NCBI RefSeq assembly: GCF_902705855.1
Contig: NZ_CACSIJ010000013.1
Coordinates: 101,120-143,246, forward strand
Origin: Zhongshania aliphaticivorans
Lineage (GTDB): Bacteria; Pseudomonadota; Gammaproteobacteria; Pseudomonadales; Spongiibacteraceae
Direction of reading: 5' to 3'
Length of the DNA: 42,127 bases
Below, piece after piece: positions 25,316 through 34,167 of this stretch (its first letter is position 1; each line of letters opens with the position of its first letter). The notes under the pieces are model-generated. The model saw only the letters and a list, made by a program, of their open reading frames with translations, searched no databases and had not been told where the DNA came from. A program made the position numbers and the translations under genes.

Positions 25316-26800
25316 ATGACGAAAGGTGCAGACAAGGAATCTGGCGGTATCGATTGGAGTCAGTATCAGGCCGATGGCTTTTTCGATGAGATGATCACGC
25401 CCAAAGGAGGGGCCCGCCGCGCAAGTCAGCGTGTAGTTAAATACTTGGGGCAGTTAAGTCGCGAAGAGCTAGAGAGTCGGCGGGTAGCAGCAGAGAGCAC
25501 CGTTCGTGATATGGGGGTGAGTTTTACCGTCTATTCAGATGGCGAGAACATAGACCGCAGCTGGCCTTTTGATCTTATTCCTCGGGTGATTAGTGCTAAG
25601 GAATGGGAACAGACCGCCAGCGGACTTAAGCAACGGGTGCGTGCGCTAAACTTGTTTATTAATGATGTGTACCACGAACAAAAGATATTTAAAGACGGCG
25701 TGGTGCCAGAATACCTGATTAAAGACTCTAAAAATTTCCGCCCCGAATGCGTGGGTATTACTCCGCCAAAAGGGGTGTGGGCGCATATTTGTGGCTGCGA
25801 TTTAGTTCGCGATGAAGACGGCAAATTTTACGTACTGGAAGATAATTTGCGGGTACCTTCTGGCGTTGCTTACATGCTGGAGAATCGCGAAATAAGTAAG
25901 CGGGTATTGCCAGAGCTGTTTGAAACCAACAATATTTTGCCCGTCGATGACTACCCCGCAAAACTATTTAATATGTTGGCATCGGTGTCGCCACGCAAAG
26001 TTCGTCAGCCAGAAATCGTGATTCTTACCCCCGGTATTTATAACTCAGCCTATTTTGAACACGCTTATTTGGCCCAGCAACTGGGGGTTGAATTGGTTGA
26101 GGGTAGCGATTTATTTGTCGATACCGATGACTGCGTGTATATGAAAACCATTTCCGGTCTAGAACGGGTCGATGTGGTGTATCGCCGGATAGACGATTTG
26201 TTCTTAGATCCTGAAGCCTTCCATCCTGACTCCATTTTGGGGGTGCCGGGTATTATGCGTGCGTGGCAGGCGGGTAATGTGACCCTGGTGAATGCACCGG
26301 GCGCGGGGGTGGCCGACGATAAAGTGGTCTACGCCTACGTGCCTAAAATGATCGAATACTATTTGGGTGAAAAGGCGATTCTGCCCAATGTTGAAACCTA
26401 TCTTTGCGATGACCCCGAACAGCTTAAATACGTGGTAGAAAATATCGAAAAATTGGTGGTTAAGCCCGCCAATGAGTCCGGTGGCTACGGCATGATGGTT
26501 GGCCCGCATGCGACTAAAAAAGAGCATGAAGAGTTTCGTAAGTTGGTACAGGAAAACCCTCGTAACTATATCGCCCAGCCAACCCTGATGCTGTCTACCG
26601 CGCCGGTGGTAACGGGGCCGGGTGAGGCCGAACCACGACATTTAGATTTGCGGCCCTTTGTTTTGCAGGGTACCGATTTAGCGGTAACTACCGGTGGGCT
26701 AACACGGGTGGCCTTGAAAAAAGGCTCACTTGTCGTTAATTCGTCACAGGGCGGTGGTAGTAAAGATACTTGGATCATCGCGGAAGGAGGCGCAAAATAA
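25316..26800 (+). CDS. Circularly permuted ATP-grasp protein (DUF404/DUF407 type), motif-complete copy
   Basis: A 494-residue predicted amide- or peptide-bond ligase of the circularly permuted ATP-grasp family. The expected nucleotide and metal residues are present: LEDNLRVPSG with E175/D176/N177, YRRIDDLFLDP near 285, and the lysine plus glycine-rich loop VVKPANESGGYGMMVG with K383. It ends with SSQGGGSKDTWI, shared with the paralogue at 27958. The family activates a carboxylate as acyl-phosphate; the peptide made is unknown. The alpha-E gene overlaps its stop (TAATG). It is the first gene of the cluster, behind a sigma54-like promoter. There is no signal peptide, so it is cytoplasmic. Confidence 0.9.
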   Translation: MTKGADKESGGIDWSQYQADGFFDEMITPKGGARRASQRVVKYLGQLSREELESRRVAAESTVRDMGVSFTVYSDGENIDRSWPFDLIPRVISAKEWEQTASGLKQRVRALNLFINDVYHEQKIFKDGVVPEYLIKDSKNFRPECVGITPPKGVWAHICGCDLVRDEDGKFYVLEDNLRVPSGVAYMLENREISKRVLPELFETNNILPVDDYPAKLFNMLASVSPRKVRQPEIVILTPGIYNSAYFEHAYLAQQLGVELVEGSDLFVDTDDCVYMKTISGLERVDVVYRRIDDLFLDPEAFHPDSILGVPGIMRAWQAGNVTLVNAPGAGVADDKVVYAYVPKMIEYYLGEKAILPNVETYLCDDPEQLKYVVENIEKLVVKPANESGGYGMMVGPHATKKEHEEFRKLVQENPRNYIAQPTLMLSTAPVVTGPGEAEPRHLDLRPFVLQGTDLAVTTGGLTRVALKKGSLVVNSSQGGGSKDTWIIAEGGAK

Positions 26801-27732
26801 TGATGTTATCTCGAGTTGCTGAGCGAGTGTATTGGTTTGCGCGTTATCTTGAACGCGTGGAAAGTATGGCGCGCTTGATTCAGGTTTATACCGGCTTATT
26901 ATTCGACCTACCGAGAGACACGGGGATCAGTTGGCACAATCTGGTTATCGCCAGTGGTAGTCATGGCGAGTACAACCGTCGTTTTACCGTTCAGGACGAA
27001 AAACGAGTTGTAAAATTTTTGCTGGAAGATCTCAGCAACCCAAGTTCGCTGGCCTCGTCGCTGCGTATGGTGCGAGAAAATATCCGTACCACCAGAGACA
27101 TCGTGCCGCAGGAGAGCTGGGAGCTGGTCAATGAATTTCAAATATATGTCTCAGACAATATTGCCCAAGGCCTCAACCGTCGTTATCGGCATGAGTTTCT
27201 TGAGGAAATCATTAAAACTTGTCAGCAGATTAATGGCTTGATTGCCGATACCATGCGCCGCGATGCAGCATGGCACTTTTTGAATATGGGCCGCAGTTTA
27301 GAGCGAGCAGACATGACCATCCGTATTCTGGAGGCTGGTGCGAGTATGTCCAGTGACCTTATTGAAAATGACACCAACCATGTTTTAGATGCGGTGTGGG
27401 GCAGCGTGCTGGGAACCTTAAATGCCACCATGCCTTACCGGCGGACGATGAAGGTTGCGGTGAATGGCGATGATTCAGCACGATTTTTATTGGAAGACAC
27501 TCTGTTCCCGCGCGCGGTTAACTGCGGCTTATTAAGAATGCAAGATTCAGCCAAGCAGCTGCCATCTAGCGAGAACGTGGTGAGTTGTTTAGATAATTTT
27601 TTGAAAACGGTGACCAAGGGTAGTGATTACAGCGATGTGTCGGTGGGCTTTCCCGCCTACCTCACCGAGCTAGAAAAAAACTCGCTGGTGATTCATAAGG
27701 CTATTCAGGAGACGTGGTTTCAGCCAACATAA
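26800..27732 (+). CDS. Alpha-E domain protein (DUF403)
   Basis: A 310-residue, almost wholly helical protein of the alpha-E family, beginning MMLSRVAERVYWFARYLERVESMARLIQVY, the hallmark N terminus. It also has MRRDAAWHFLNMGRSLERADMTIRIL around residue 160. Alpha-E proteins accompany circularly permuted ATP-grasp and transglutaminase proteins in bacterial amidoligase clusters; their biochemical role is unsettled. ATG 26800 shares one base with the preceding stop and has SD AAGGAGG nine bases upstream, so translation is coupled. A second alpha-E domain is fused into the protein at 27958. Confidence 0.9.
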   Translation: MMLSRVAERVYWFARYLERVESMARLIQVYTGLLFDLPRDTGISWHNLVIASGSHGEYNRRFTVQDEKRVVKFLLEDLSNPSSLASSLRMVRENIRTTRDIVPQESWELVNEFQIYVSDNIAQGLNRRYRHEFLEEIIKTCQQINGLIADTMRRDAAWHFLNMGRSLERADMTIRILEAGASMSSDLIENDTNHVLDAVWGSVLGTLNATMPYRRTMKVAVNGDDSARFLLEDTLFPRAVNCGLLRMQDSAKQLPSSENVVSCLDNFLKTVTKGSDYSDVSVGFPAYLTELEKNSLVIHKAIQETWFQPT

Positions 27733-27827
27733 TCAGTGTTATTAGGTAAATCTAGCAGCCGCATGGGTTTGCCCAGATTAGGGACTTACGGTAGTCTTCT
27801 CCATCGTGATTTGCTGTTGGTGGCGGT

Positions 27828-27884
27828 CGCGATTTCAGCCCCAACATGGTGCAAGATCGTGGTGTTGACGGTTTGGAAATCGCG
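27828..27884. repeat. Inverted repeat between the two ATP-grasp modules
   Basis: CGCGATTTC (27828-27836) and GAAATCGCG (27876-27884), perfect, with a 39-base spacer, in the 225-base gap separating the alpha-E gene from the fused gene. It may be a long-loop RNA hairpin or two operator half sites. No promoter or terminator could be assigned. Confidence 0.4.
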
Positions 27885-27957
27885 GATGTGACCGTAGTGA
27901 TATTCCTTTAATTCTGGGTATTTCTTTTACTCGACGCACGCTTTTGGCGCCACATCC

Positions 27958-30483
27958 ATGTTAACTGAACGCTTTGTTTATAAACCGCAGCATGACCAAT
28001 ACGACGAGGTCATCGGAGCCGATGGCAATGTTCGCGAACATTGGCATTATCCTATGCGGGTACTTAATGCTATGGGGATGGATGCCCTGCTTGAACGGCA
28101 GCGCACCGCCAAGCGTATTCTTCGCGACGACGGTGCTAGCTATAGCCCCGGCGACCAGCTCAATGTTAGCCACACCTGGAGCCTAGATTTACTCCCCATG
28201 ATCCTGTCGAGTCAGGAGTGGGAATCCATTGAAAATGCTCTTCGCGAACGCTCTGAGCTTCTTAATTTAATCCTGAGCGATCTTTACGGTGAGCGGACGC
28301 TTATCCACAACAAAGTCATACCGCCGGCAGCCATTTTTAGTCATCCAGGTTTTCTTCGCTCCTGCGATGGTATTCGTTTGCCTGGTGAGCATCAGCTTAT
28401 ATTTCATGCCGCAGATTTGGTGCGGTCGGCCAGTGGTGAGTGGTTGGTGATTGGTGACCGAACCCAAGCGCCATCAGGAACGGGCTACGCCCTAGAGAAT
28501 AGAACGGTCTTGCGGCGGGTGATGCCTAGCTTATTCCGTGACGCCCATGTTCACCGGCTTTCAAACTTTTTTCTGCAATGGCGTCGTAAATTAGCAGAAC
28601 TCAGCCCAACCAAAGACGCGCCATTAGTGGTGTATCTCACTCAGGGGGCCTTTAAAGAGAACTCCTTTGAAGACGCTTATCTTGCCAACTACCTAGGCTA
28701 TCCTTTGGTGCAAGGGCGAGATTTAACCGTTCGCAAAGGCGCTTTATGGTTAAAGTCGCTGGATGGCCTGCGTAAAGTTGATGTTGTCCTTCGCAGAATA
28801 GACGACAGCGTGGCAGACCCTGTGGTGTCGCGGCAGAGTTTTGGGCAGGGAGTTCCCGGTTTAACGGAAGTGGCTCGCGCCGGTGGCGTTATTATCGCTA
28901 ATCCGCTAGGTAGCGGCATATTAGAAAGTCCGGTGTTGGCTAAATACATGCCGGCAATTGCCCGCCATTTTCTTGGCCGCGACTTACGCCTGAGTTCGGT
29001 GCCAACTTGGTGGTGCGGTGATGCGGCAGACTTAGAATACGTTAAGGCCCATTTCGATGACTTGCTTATTCGCCATACCTGCCGGGTACCGGGTCGTCAT
29101 AGCCAGTTTGTAGCGGAGTTAAATCCCCAAGAGCGCGCAGACTTATTGGCGAAGGTTTTAGCAAACCCTATCGATTATGTGGCGCAAAGCGCGGTGCGCC
29201 CCTCGCAAACACCGGCCTTAGATGGCAAGGTCTTTAGCAGCCGACCTTTGGTGATGCGCGGTTTTACCGTTGCCAGTGGCAGTTCTTACAGCGTTATGCC
29301 CGGTGGACTCACCCACATTGGCACCCACACCGACACCCAGCATATTGTTAGCCAGTACAGCGGCGGCAGCAAAGACACGTGGATTTTGGCGTCTGAGCCA
29401 GAAATAGAAGACAGCGTTTTCGAACCGGAAAAATTAGCGCGCCAGAAAATGGACCGCAACTTCAGTCTGCCTAGCCGTGTTATCGATAATTTATTTTGGT
29501 TTGGACGTTACGCAGAACGGGCGGAGTCAGGTTTGCGTTTGGTTCGAACCGTCTTTGAAGAACTCAATAGTATTGAACCCTTGTCGCCAGAAAACCGCCG
29601 CGTGCTGCTGTGCTCTGTTACCAAGGTTACTGGTACCTTCCCCGGTTTTACCGCGAAAGGTGCGGATTTTGAGACCCCAGAACACGAGTTACTCGACATT
29701 GTATCTAATCGCTCGCGGCCCGGCAGTATCGCCCATTGTCTAGAGGCTATTTTGCATTCCGCCGACGGTGTAAAAGAGCTGCTGTCTAACGACATGTTGC
29801 GCTTGGTAAACGACATCCGCGACGGCATGGAGTATTTGAACAAAAATCTTGAAAGTAGTTTGCAAGCCGCGCCAGAAGAATTGCTCGACCCGTTGATTAC
29901 CAGTCTGTTGGCTCTGTGTGGTTTGAGTCAAGAAAGCATGGTGCGTAGTCGAGCTTGGCGGTTTATGGAAATGGGCCGACGCTTAGAGCGCGCGCAAAAA
30001 ACGGTTGAACTGCTGAGCCATGTATTAGTGAACGACAAGGGCGATAGTCAGGGGGTTCCGTTATTAAAGCCGGTGTTGGCGAGCTTGGAATCGCGTATTG
30101 TTTATAAACGCTACTATCGCAGTGGCTACCGATTAGACAAGGGTATGGAGCTATTGTTGTTTGATCGTCAAAACCCGCGCTCAGTGATGTTTCAGTTAGA
30201 AAGTCTGCGTAGCCATTTGGAAGACGTAGAAGGCTCTAATAAAGGCGTTCAACTGAGTGACGATATGCGTTGTATTTTACGTGCAACAAATAATCTATTG
30301 CTCACGCCGCTAGAGGATATTGCCAAACGCGACGAGAAAACTGGTGATCATCTAAAACTAGGCGCATTACTTGAACAGTTAGACGCTGACCTGAAGGCGG
30401 CATCCCAAGCCTTGGCAGATCGTTATTTCGATCACGCTATGGGGCCGCAACCCGTTGAAATGAGTGGCAGAGGTGTTTCATGA
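27958..30483 (+). CDS. Fused circularly permuted ATP-grasp (degenerate) and alpha-E protein
   Basis: An 841-residue fusion. Residues about 40-480 align by eye throughout with the ATP-grasp protein at 25316: DLLPMILSSQEWESIENAL against DLIPRVISAKEWEQTASGL, RRIDDSVADP against RRIDDLFLDP, and a shared SKDTWI end. The key motifs are lost: E-D-N becomes G166-D167-R168, and the K383/glycine loop becomes R372 followed by HTCRVPGRHSQ. Residues about 500-830 are an alpha-E domain (SLPSRVIDNLFWFGRYAERAESG). The ATP-grasp part is therefore probably regulatory or structural. The stop overlaps the transglutaminase start (ATGA). No clear SD precedes ATG 27958. Confidence 0.88.
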   Translation: MLTERFVYKPQHDQYDEVIGADGNVREHWHYPMRVLNAMGMDALLERQRTAKRILRDDGASYSPGDQLNVSHTWSLDLLPMILSSQEWESIENALRERSELLNLILSDLYGERTLIHNKVIPPAAIFSHPGFLRSCDGIRLPGEHQLIFHAADLVRSASGEWLVIGDRTQAPSGTGYALENRTVLRRVMPSLFRDAHVHRLSNFFLQWRRKLAELSPTKDAPLVVYLTQGAFKENSFEDAYLANYLGYPLVQGRDLTVRKGALWLKSLDGLRKVDVVLRRIDDSVADPVVSRQSFGQGVPGLTEVARAGGVIIANPLGSGILESPVLAKYMPAIARHFLGRDLRLSSVPTWWCGDAADLEYVKAHFDDLLIRHTCRVPGRHSQFVAELNPQERADLLAKVLANPIDYVAQSAVRPSQTPALDGKVFSSRPLVMRGFTVASGSSYSVMPGGLTHIGTHTDTQHIVSQYSGGSKDTWILASEPEIEDSVFEPEKLARQKMDRNFSLPSRVIDNLFWFGRYAERAESGLRLVRTVFEELNSIEPLSPENRRVLLCSVTKVTGTFPGFTAKGADFETPEHELLDIVSNRSRPGSIAHCLEAILHSADGVKELLSNDMLRLVNDIRDGMEYLNKNLESSLQAAPEELLDPLITSLLALCGLSQESMVRSRAWRFMEMGRRLERAQKTVELLSHVLVNDKGDSQGVPLLKPVLASLESRIVYKRYYRSGYRLDKGMELLLFDRQNPRSVMFQLESLRSHLEDVEGSNKGVQLSDDMRCILRATNNLLLTPLEDIAKRDEKTGDHLKLGALLEQLDADLKAASQALADRYFDHAMGPQPVEMSGRGVS

Positions 30484-31427
30484 AATATCGGGTAAGGCAT
30501 TCAACCCGCTACGAATATGCCGATCAGGTGAATCAGGGATATAACGTCGCGTACTTAATTCCCCGCGAATGTAACGGGCAGCGGGTAAATTATAGTGATA
30601 TTCGTATCATTCCTGCGCCGACGAGCAGAATTAAGCGTGTTGATTATTTTGGCAATGTAGTCTGCCATTTTACGGTAGAGCGACCACACCAATCCCTAGA
30701 AGTTATTGTGGATAGCGAGGTTGAAATCGCGCCATCTGAGCCGCGTTTACTGGGCGGGGGAACCACCTGCGCAGAAGTGTTGGCAGCCTTAAAATCAGGC
30801 AATGAATTAGAAGACATGTCCGCGACAGAGTTTTCCTTTAACTCACCAATGATTGCCACTAGTCCCCAGCTCGCTGATTTTGGCCGCGATCTATTTAGCC
30901 CCGAGCGGTCTTTTTTAGAGGCAGTGGGGGAATTAAATTCACGTATTTTTAAGGATTTTAAATACGATCCTGGCTTTTCAACGGTTGCGACCCCCTTAGT
31001 TGATGTACTAAAAAACCGTCGTGGCGTGTGTCAAGATTTCGCCCACTTGGCTATTGGCGTAATGCGCAGTCTTGGTTTTGCCGCCCGCTATGTAAGTGGT
31101 TATCTGGAAACATTGCCGCCGCCAGGTCAGGTTAAAATGCAGGGGGCGGATGCCTCGCACGCCTGGTTTGCGGTTTATATTCCGGGGGATGACTGGCAGG
31201 ATTTTGACCCAACCAACGACGTAATGCCTGCAGATCAACATATAACAACCGCCTGGGGGCGAGACTACTCTGATGTGACTCCTCTAAAAGGCGTGGTGTT
31301 TGGCGGGGGTGGAAAGCAGATCTTGTCTGTGGCGGTAGACGTATCAAGGATTGAACTGGGTAATGCGGTTGGATTTAACACCGTAGCGCCGGCCCCCAGC
31401 CAAACTCAGAGTCAGTCGCAGACCTAG
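30480..31427 (+). CDS. Transglutaminase-like cysteine peptidase/amidase
   Basis: A 315-residue transglutaminase-fold protein with the N-terminal beta domain typical of this cluster (MKYRVRHSTRYEYADQVNQGYN). The triad is visible: C184 in RRGVCQDFAHL, H227 in DASHAWFAVY and D243 in QDFDPTND. No signal peptide is evident, so it probably acts in the cytoplasm, either cleaving or transferring the product of the ATP-grasp ligase. A four-base ATGA overlap couples it to the fused gene. The C terminus is a short Gln/Ser/Thr tail. The family is clear; the substrate is unknown. Confidence 0.92.
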   Translation: MKYRVRHSTRYEYADQVNQGYNVAYLIPRECNGQRVNYSDIRIIPAPTSRIKRVDYFGNVVCHFTVERPHQSLEVIVDSEVEIAPSEPRLLGGGTTCAEVLAALKSGNELEDMSATEFSFNSPMIATSPQLADFGRDLFSPERSFLEAVGELNSRIFKDFKYDPGFSTVATPLVDVLKNRRGVCQDFAHLAIGVMRSLGFAARYVSGYLETLPPPGQVKMQGADASHAWFAVYIPGDDWQDFDPTNDVMPADQHITTAWGRDYSDVTPLKGVVFGGGGKQILSVAVDVSRIELGNAVGFNTVAPAPSQTQSQSQT

Positions 31428-31500
31428 TGGCCGACGTAAGTCTTCTTGACGGTGATAATTTTATTTAAAGTTGAAGTATTAAAAACAAGTTAGATGTAGA

Positions 31501-31770
31501 TTATCGACGGCTTTGCTGGACATCCTCGGCAAGCCAAGCTTTGATGAGAGACTGATACGGCATGTCTCTTTTGTTGGCTTCAACTTTAATGCTGTCTAGC
31601 AAGCCTTCAGGCAGTCTCAAAGAAATGGTCTTTGTTGAAGGCTTTAGGTTTGGCAAGATTGCGCGTTGCGCTTTACTCAAATCCAAGTATTCATTTGAAT
31701 CATGGCTTTCCCAGAATTCGCGCTCTTCTTGTTCTGACTTAAAATTCGGTATTTTCTTAAGATTTTTCAT
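31501..31770 (-). CDS. BrnA/CopG-type antitoxin, orphan
   Basis: An 89-residue antitoxin-like protein: a polar N terminus (FKSEQEEREFWESHDSNEYLDLS) that would wrap the toxin, and a C-terminal ribbon-helix-helix (TKTISLRLPEGLLDSIKVEANKRDMPYQSLIKAWLAE). This is the usual partner of BrnT RNase toxins. Its start lies inside the 3' end of a truncated brnT remnant (31757-31906), so the original toxin-antitoxin overlap is kept while the toxin is broken. With no intact toxin beside it, it is an orphan or anti-addiction gene. Confidence 0.85.
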   Translation of the reverse strand: MKNLKKIPNFKSEQEEREFWESHDSNEYLDLSKAQRAILPNLKPSTKTISLRLPEGLLDSIKVEANKRDMPYQSLIKAWLAEDVQQSRR

Positions 31771-31906
31771 AAATTGCTCTCTCCTTCCGGTGCATATCCC
31801 GTGCGGAAATTACACGAATCAGTGTGTCACCTTCCCGAAGGGTAAAAGTAATGTGCAGCTTTCGGTCATCATTGGTTTTGCCGTAAGCGTGGTATTTTGG
31901 TTGAAC
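31757..31906 (-). pseudogene. BrnT-type toxin remnant, N-terminally truncated
   Basis: Just upstream of the antitoxin, a 49-codon frame encodes the C-terminal half of a BrnT-family toxin: HAYGKTNDDRKLHITFTLRE, then TLIRVISARDMHRKERAIYE. The frame is closed by TGA at 31909-31907, immediately before this segment, and no start or N-terminal half (the usual 40-50 residues with the catalytic basic cluster) can be found further upstream in any frame. The 3' end overlaps the antitoxin start by 14 bases, as in intact brnTA operons. The toxin is therefore probably inactive. Confidence 0.75.
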
Positions 31907-32148
31907 TCAGCACATTATAAAATACATATTTGGTCAAAATGCTAATAGGAGCAAGCACAGCGACAGCTTTTCCGTTTCGTTAGCTGCTCCGCTAAAAAGC
32001 GGTGTGTCGTGGTGTTAAATCTATAGCAATATATGAAGATTCCCTAGGTTTATAGCGACAAAAAGCAAATATCGACGTATTGTGCCGTCAGCAATTTTAA
32101 TGGTCTGGGCGCTCTGTCCACATCCGATACTTTATCAAGGTCGTCAAC
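31907..32148. other. Gap upstream of the toxin remnant
   Basis: No gene. There is a short hairpin CCGCT-AAAA-AGCGG (31989-32002). A rearrangement that removed the toxin's 5' half would have its breakpoint near 31907, but no mobile-element ends are visible. Confidence 0.4.
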
Positions 32149-32493
32149 GTGTCTAAGTTTTTCTTTAAAGGCCGCAAAGATGCGCGTCAAAGCCATATTA
32201 ATCATGGTTATCAAAGCAAGGCGAATACTAAACCTGGCAGTAAAAAACATCCGCTGAATGTGGTGGTTACCACTGAGCTGCGCAAGCAGGAAGTGGAGGC
32301 GATGCTGAAGGAGGCGGGTTTGTATGCTGAGATCGAGGTCGATAGCAGCGAATCGGCGGTGGAAGATATTAGTGAGTTGACTGTGTTGTTAAGTATGAGC
32401 GGAACCCAGACCGTTGAAAAAACACCGGCTCGCAACGAGCCCTGTCATTGCGGCAGTGGTAAAAAATATAAGAAATGCTGCGGTGCGGCGTAG
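32149..32493 (+). CDS. SEC-C/SWIM zinc-motif protein, PBPRA1643 family
   Basis: A 114-residue protein with the start typical of its family (MSKFFFKGRKDARQSHINHGYQSK) and a C-terminal SEC-C zinc-binding motif ending RNEPCHCGSGKKYKKCCG. This C-H-C-C-type knuckle is shared with SecA and is often involved in ribosome or protein contacts. The central region holds a beta-alpha segment (HPLNVVVTTELRKQEVEAMLKEAGLYAEIEVD). GTG start with AAGG upstream. Function not established; cytoplasmic. Confidence 0.88.
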   Translation: MSKFFFKGRKDARQSHINHGYQSKANTKPGSKKHPLNVVVTTELRKQEVEAMLKEAGLYAEIEVDSSESAVEDISELTVLLSMSGTQTVEKTPARNEPCHCGSGKKYKKCCGAA

Positions 32494-32542
32494 GCCTTAT
32501 TTGGTGTTTTTACGGAGCTTGGCAGGCAGTTAAGCAAATCAC

Positions 32543-32911
32543 TTATGATTGCGTCTGCTTTGCCTTCAAAATAGTTTGTTGATGCTCCGCTGATAGCGGC
32601 AATTTCGCAAAGGGGCTGATATTGCTGCCTCCGGTATTGCCGCTAGGTACTAAGCCAAATGCCGTTTTGGTGGAGGCGCCAATAATTCTAAATAGCTGTC
32701 CTAGCACTTCACGGCCATTTAATTGCCGCAAGCCCCACATCAACATTAGGCAGTGTACTTTGGTGTGTTGGTAGGTCGATTCTTGTCCCAGCACATGGGC
32801 ATTTTCTAGATGCTTAAATTCCTGTTCTGGCTTGTTGGCACGTTTGGCGGCAGCGGCCAGGTCGAGTTCTTTGTTTACATGGGGTGTGATATTCCGTGTG
32901 AACGTCAGCAT
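32543..32911 (-). CDS. DUF3703 family protein
   Basis: A 122-residue protein with the DUF3703 hallmarks: FKHLENAHVLGQESTYQHTKVHCLMLMWGLRQ in the first half, and GREVLGQLFRIIGASTKTAFG and PSGNTGGSNISPF in the second. The spaced His and Cys residues could bind metal; in other genomes the family is often found next to metal-resistance genes, but none is near here. SD AGGA precedes ATG 32911. It converges with the SEC-C gene. Function unknown. Confidence 0.85.
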   Translation of the reverse strand: MLTFTRNITPHVNKELDLAAAAKRANKPEQEFKHLENAHVLGQESTYQHTKVHCLMLMWGLRQLNGREVLGQLFRIIGASTKTAFGLVPSGNTGGSNISPFAKLPLSAEHQQTILKAKQTQS

Positions 32912-33130
32912 GGTGTAGTTCCTGCGATGGTGTTATTTAGCCACTCCTAAAATAATCTGATCGTTTCTCTAAAGCAATTTCTCTGTGCGGCGGTGTATCT
33001 CGTCTATCCGTGGGAGGGTGTTCGTCTATTAGGCGTACTATGATCAAGTATTTGTGGCTGATGTACTCCATGTCTTGTGATGAGTTTGATGCCTATCTAA
33101 ATCGATAATAAAACAGAGAACGGAGCGGCT

Positions 33131-33991
33131 ATGTTTTTGGGGAGCGAATGTATTGCGTTGGTGACCGGCGGGAGTCGTGGTGCCGGTAAGGGTATCGCTT
33201 TGGCGCTAGGGGATGCTGGCGCGACGGTTTACGTCACGGGGCGAACTCAGGTCGAAGGTGATGCGGCCTTGCCGGGAACGGTCTTCGCTACTGCTGAGGA
33301 GATTAATCAGCGTGGTGGCCGAGGAGTTGCGGTGATATGCGATCACGGAAATGACGACGAAGTGGCTGCTTTGTTTGCGCAGATTGAAGGCGATCACGGC
33401 AGGCTCGATATTCTCGTTAACAACGCTTTATGTGTTCCCGACGGTTTAACACTAGCCGGCCCATTTTGGGAAAAGCCATTAAACCTGCAAGATATTCTAA
33501 ATGTGGGCCTGCGCTCTAGCTATGTGGCGGCGTATTACGCGGCTCCGTTATTAATTAAGCGCGGTGGCTTGCTGGTAAACACCTCATCACCCGGTGGCCG
33601 GAGTTATATGCACGGGCCGGCCTACGGTGCCGGCAAAGCCGGTGTTGATAAAATGGCACATGATATGGCCGTTGATTTTGAGCCACATCAGGTTGCTGTT
33701 GTTTCGCTGTGGATGGGCTTGCTGAAAACCGAGCGCACCCAAGCTGCGTTTGCGGCAGATCCTGATTTATACCGCGAAATGATGGCGATGGTGGAATCTC
33801 CCGAATTTACCGGCCGTGTTATCGCCGCCTTAGCGGCAGATAAGTTGCGTATGACACGCAGCGGTAAGGTCTATTTTGCTGCCGAGTTGGGTGCGGAATA
33901 TGGATTGGCTGATACCGATGGTCGTTTGCCACCGTCGCCACGTTTGATGTTTGGTGATGAAACCCAATTCACAGACGTTGTTATTCAATAA
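33131..33991 (+). CDS. Short-chain dehydrogenase/reductase, DHRS1-like
   Basis: A 286-residue SDR oxidoreductase. The cofactor motif GGSRGAGKG is at residues 13-21, NNA follows strand 4, and the catalytic Ser and Tyr-Lys appear in VNTSSPGGRSYMHGPAYGAGKAG. Its C terminus is longer than in classical SDRs, as in DHRS1-type members. It stands 176 bases before the hydrolase of the meta-pathway operon and may process the same unknown substrate. SD GGAG precedes ATG 33131. Confidence 0.88.
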   Translation: MFLGSECIALVTGGSRGAGKGIALALGDAGATVYVTGRTQVEGDAALPGTVFATAEEINQRGGRGVAVICDHGNDDEVAALFAQIEGDHGRLDILVNNALCVPDGLTLAGPFWEKPLNLQDILNVGLRSSYVAAYYAAPLLIKRGGLLVNTSSPGGRSYMHGPAYGAGKAGVDKMAHDMAVDFEPHQVAVVSLWMGLLKTERTQAAFAADPDLYREMMAMVESPEFTGRVIAALAADKLRMTRSGKVYFAAELGAEYGLADTDGRLPPSPRLMFGDETQFTDVVIQ

Positions 33992-34167
33992 GCGCGACGT
34001 TTGGGAATCATCTTAGCTAGTCAAAATAGCTGTCATCCGTTTGAGGTATTAGGGTGTATGGCCTAAGCCGGTAACATTGCTTGCAAATATAAGGTCACTG
34101 TTGGCGCGCAGCGTGACGCCAATTCAAACTTTAAAATCTGCAAAATTTGCTACTGGGGAAAATAATA

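Noticed and set aside
31562-31945. 127-codon plus-strand frame opposite the antitoxin
   Set aside because: It is antisense to the antitoxin and the toxin remnant, both of which have clear family matches on the minus strand.
31970-32030. Possible integron attC-like site near the toxin remnant
   Set aside because: The short hairpin there lacks the RYYYAAC and GTTRRRY core sites, and no integrase or cassette array is present.
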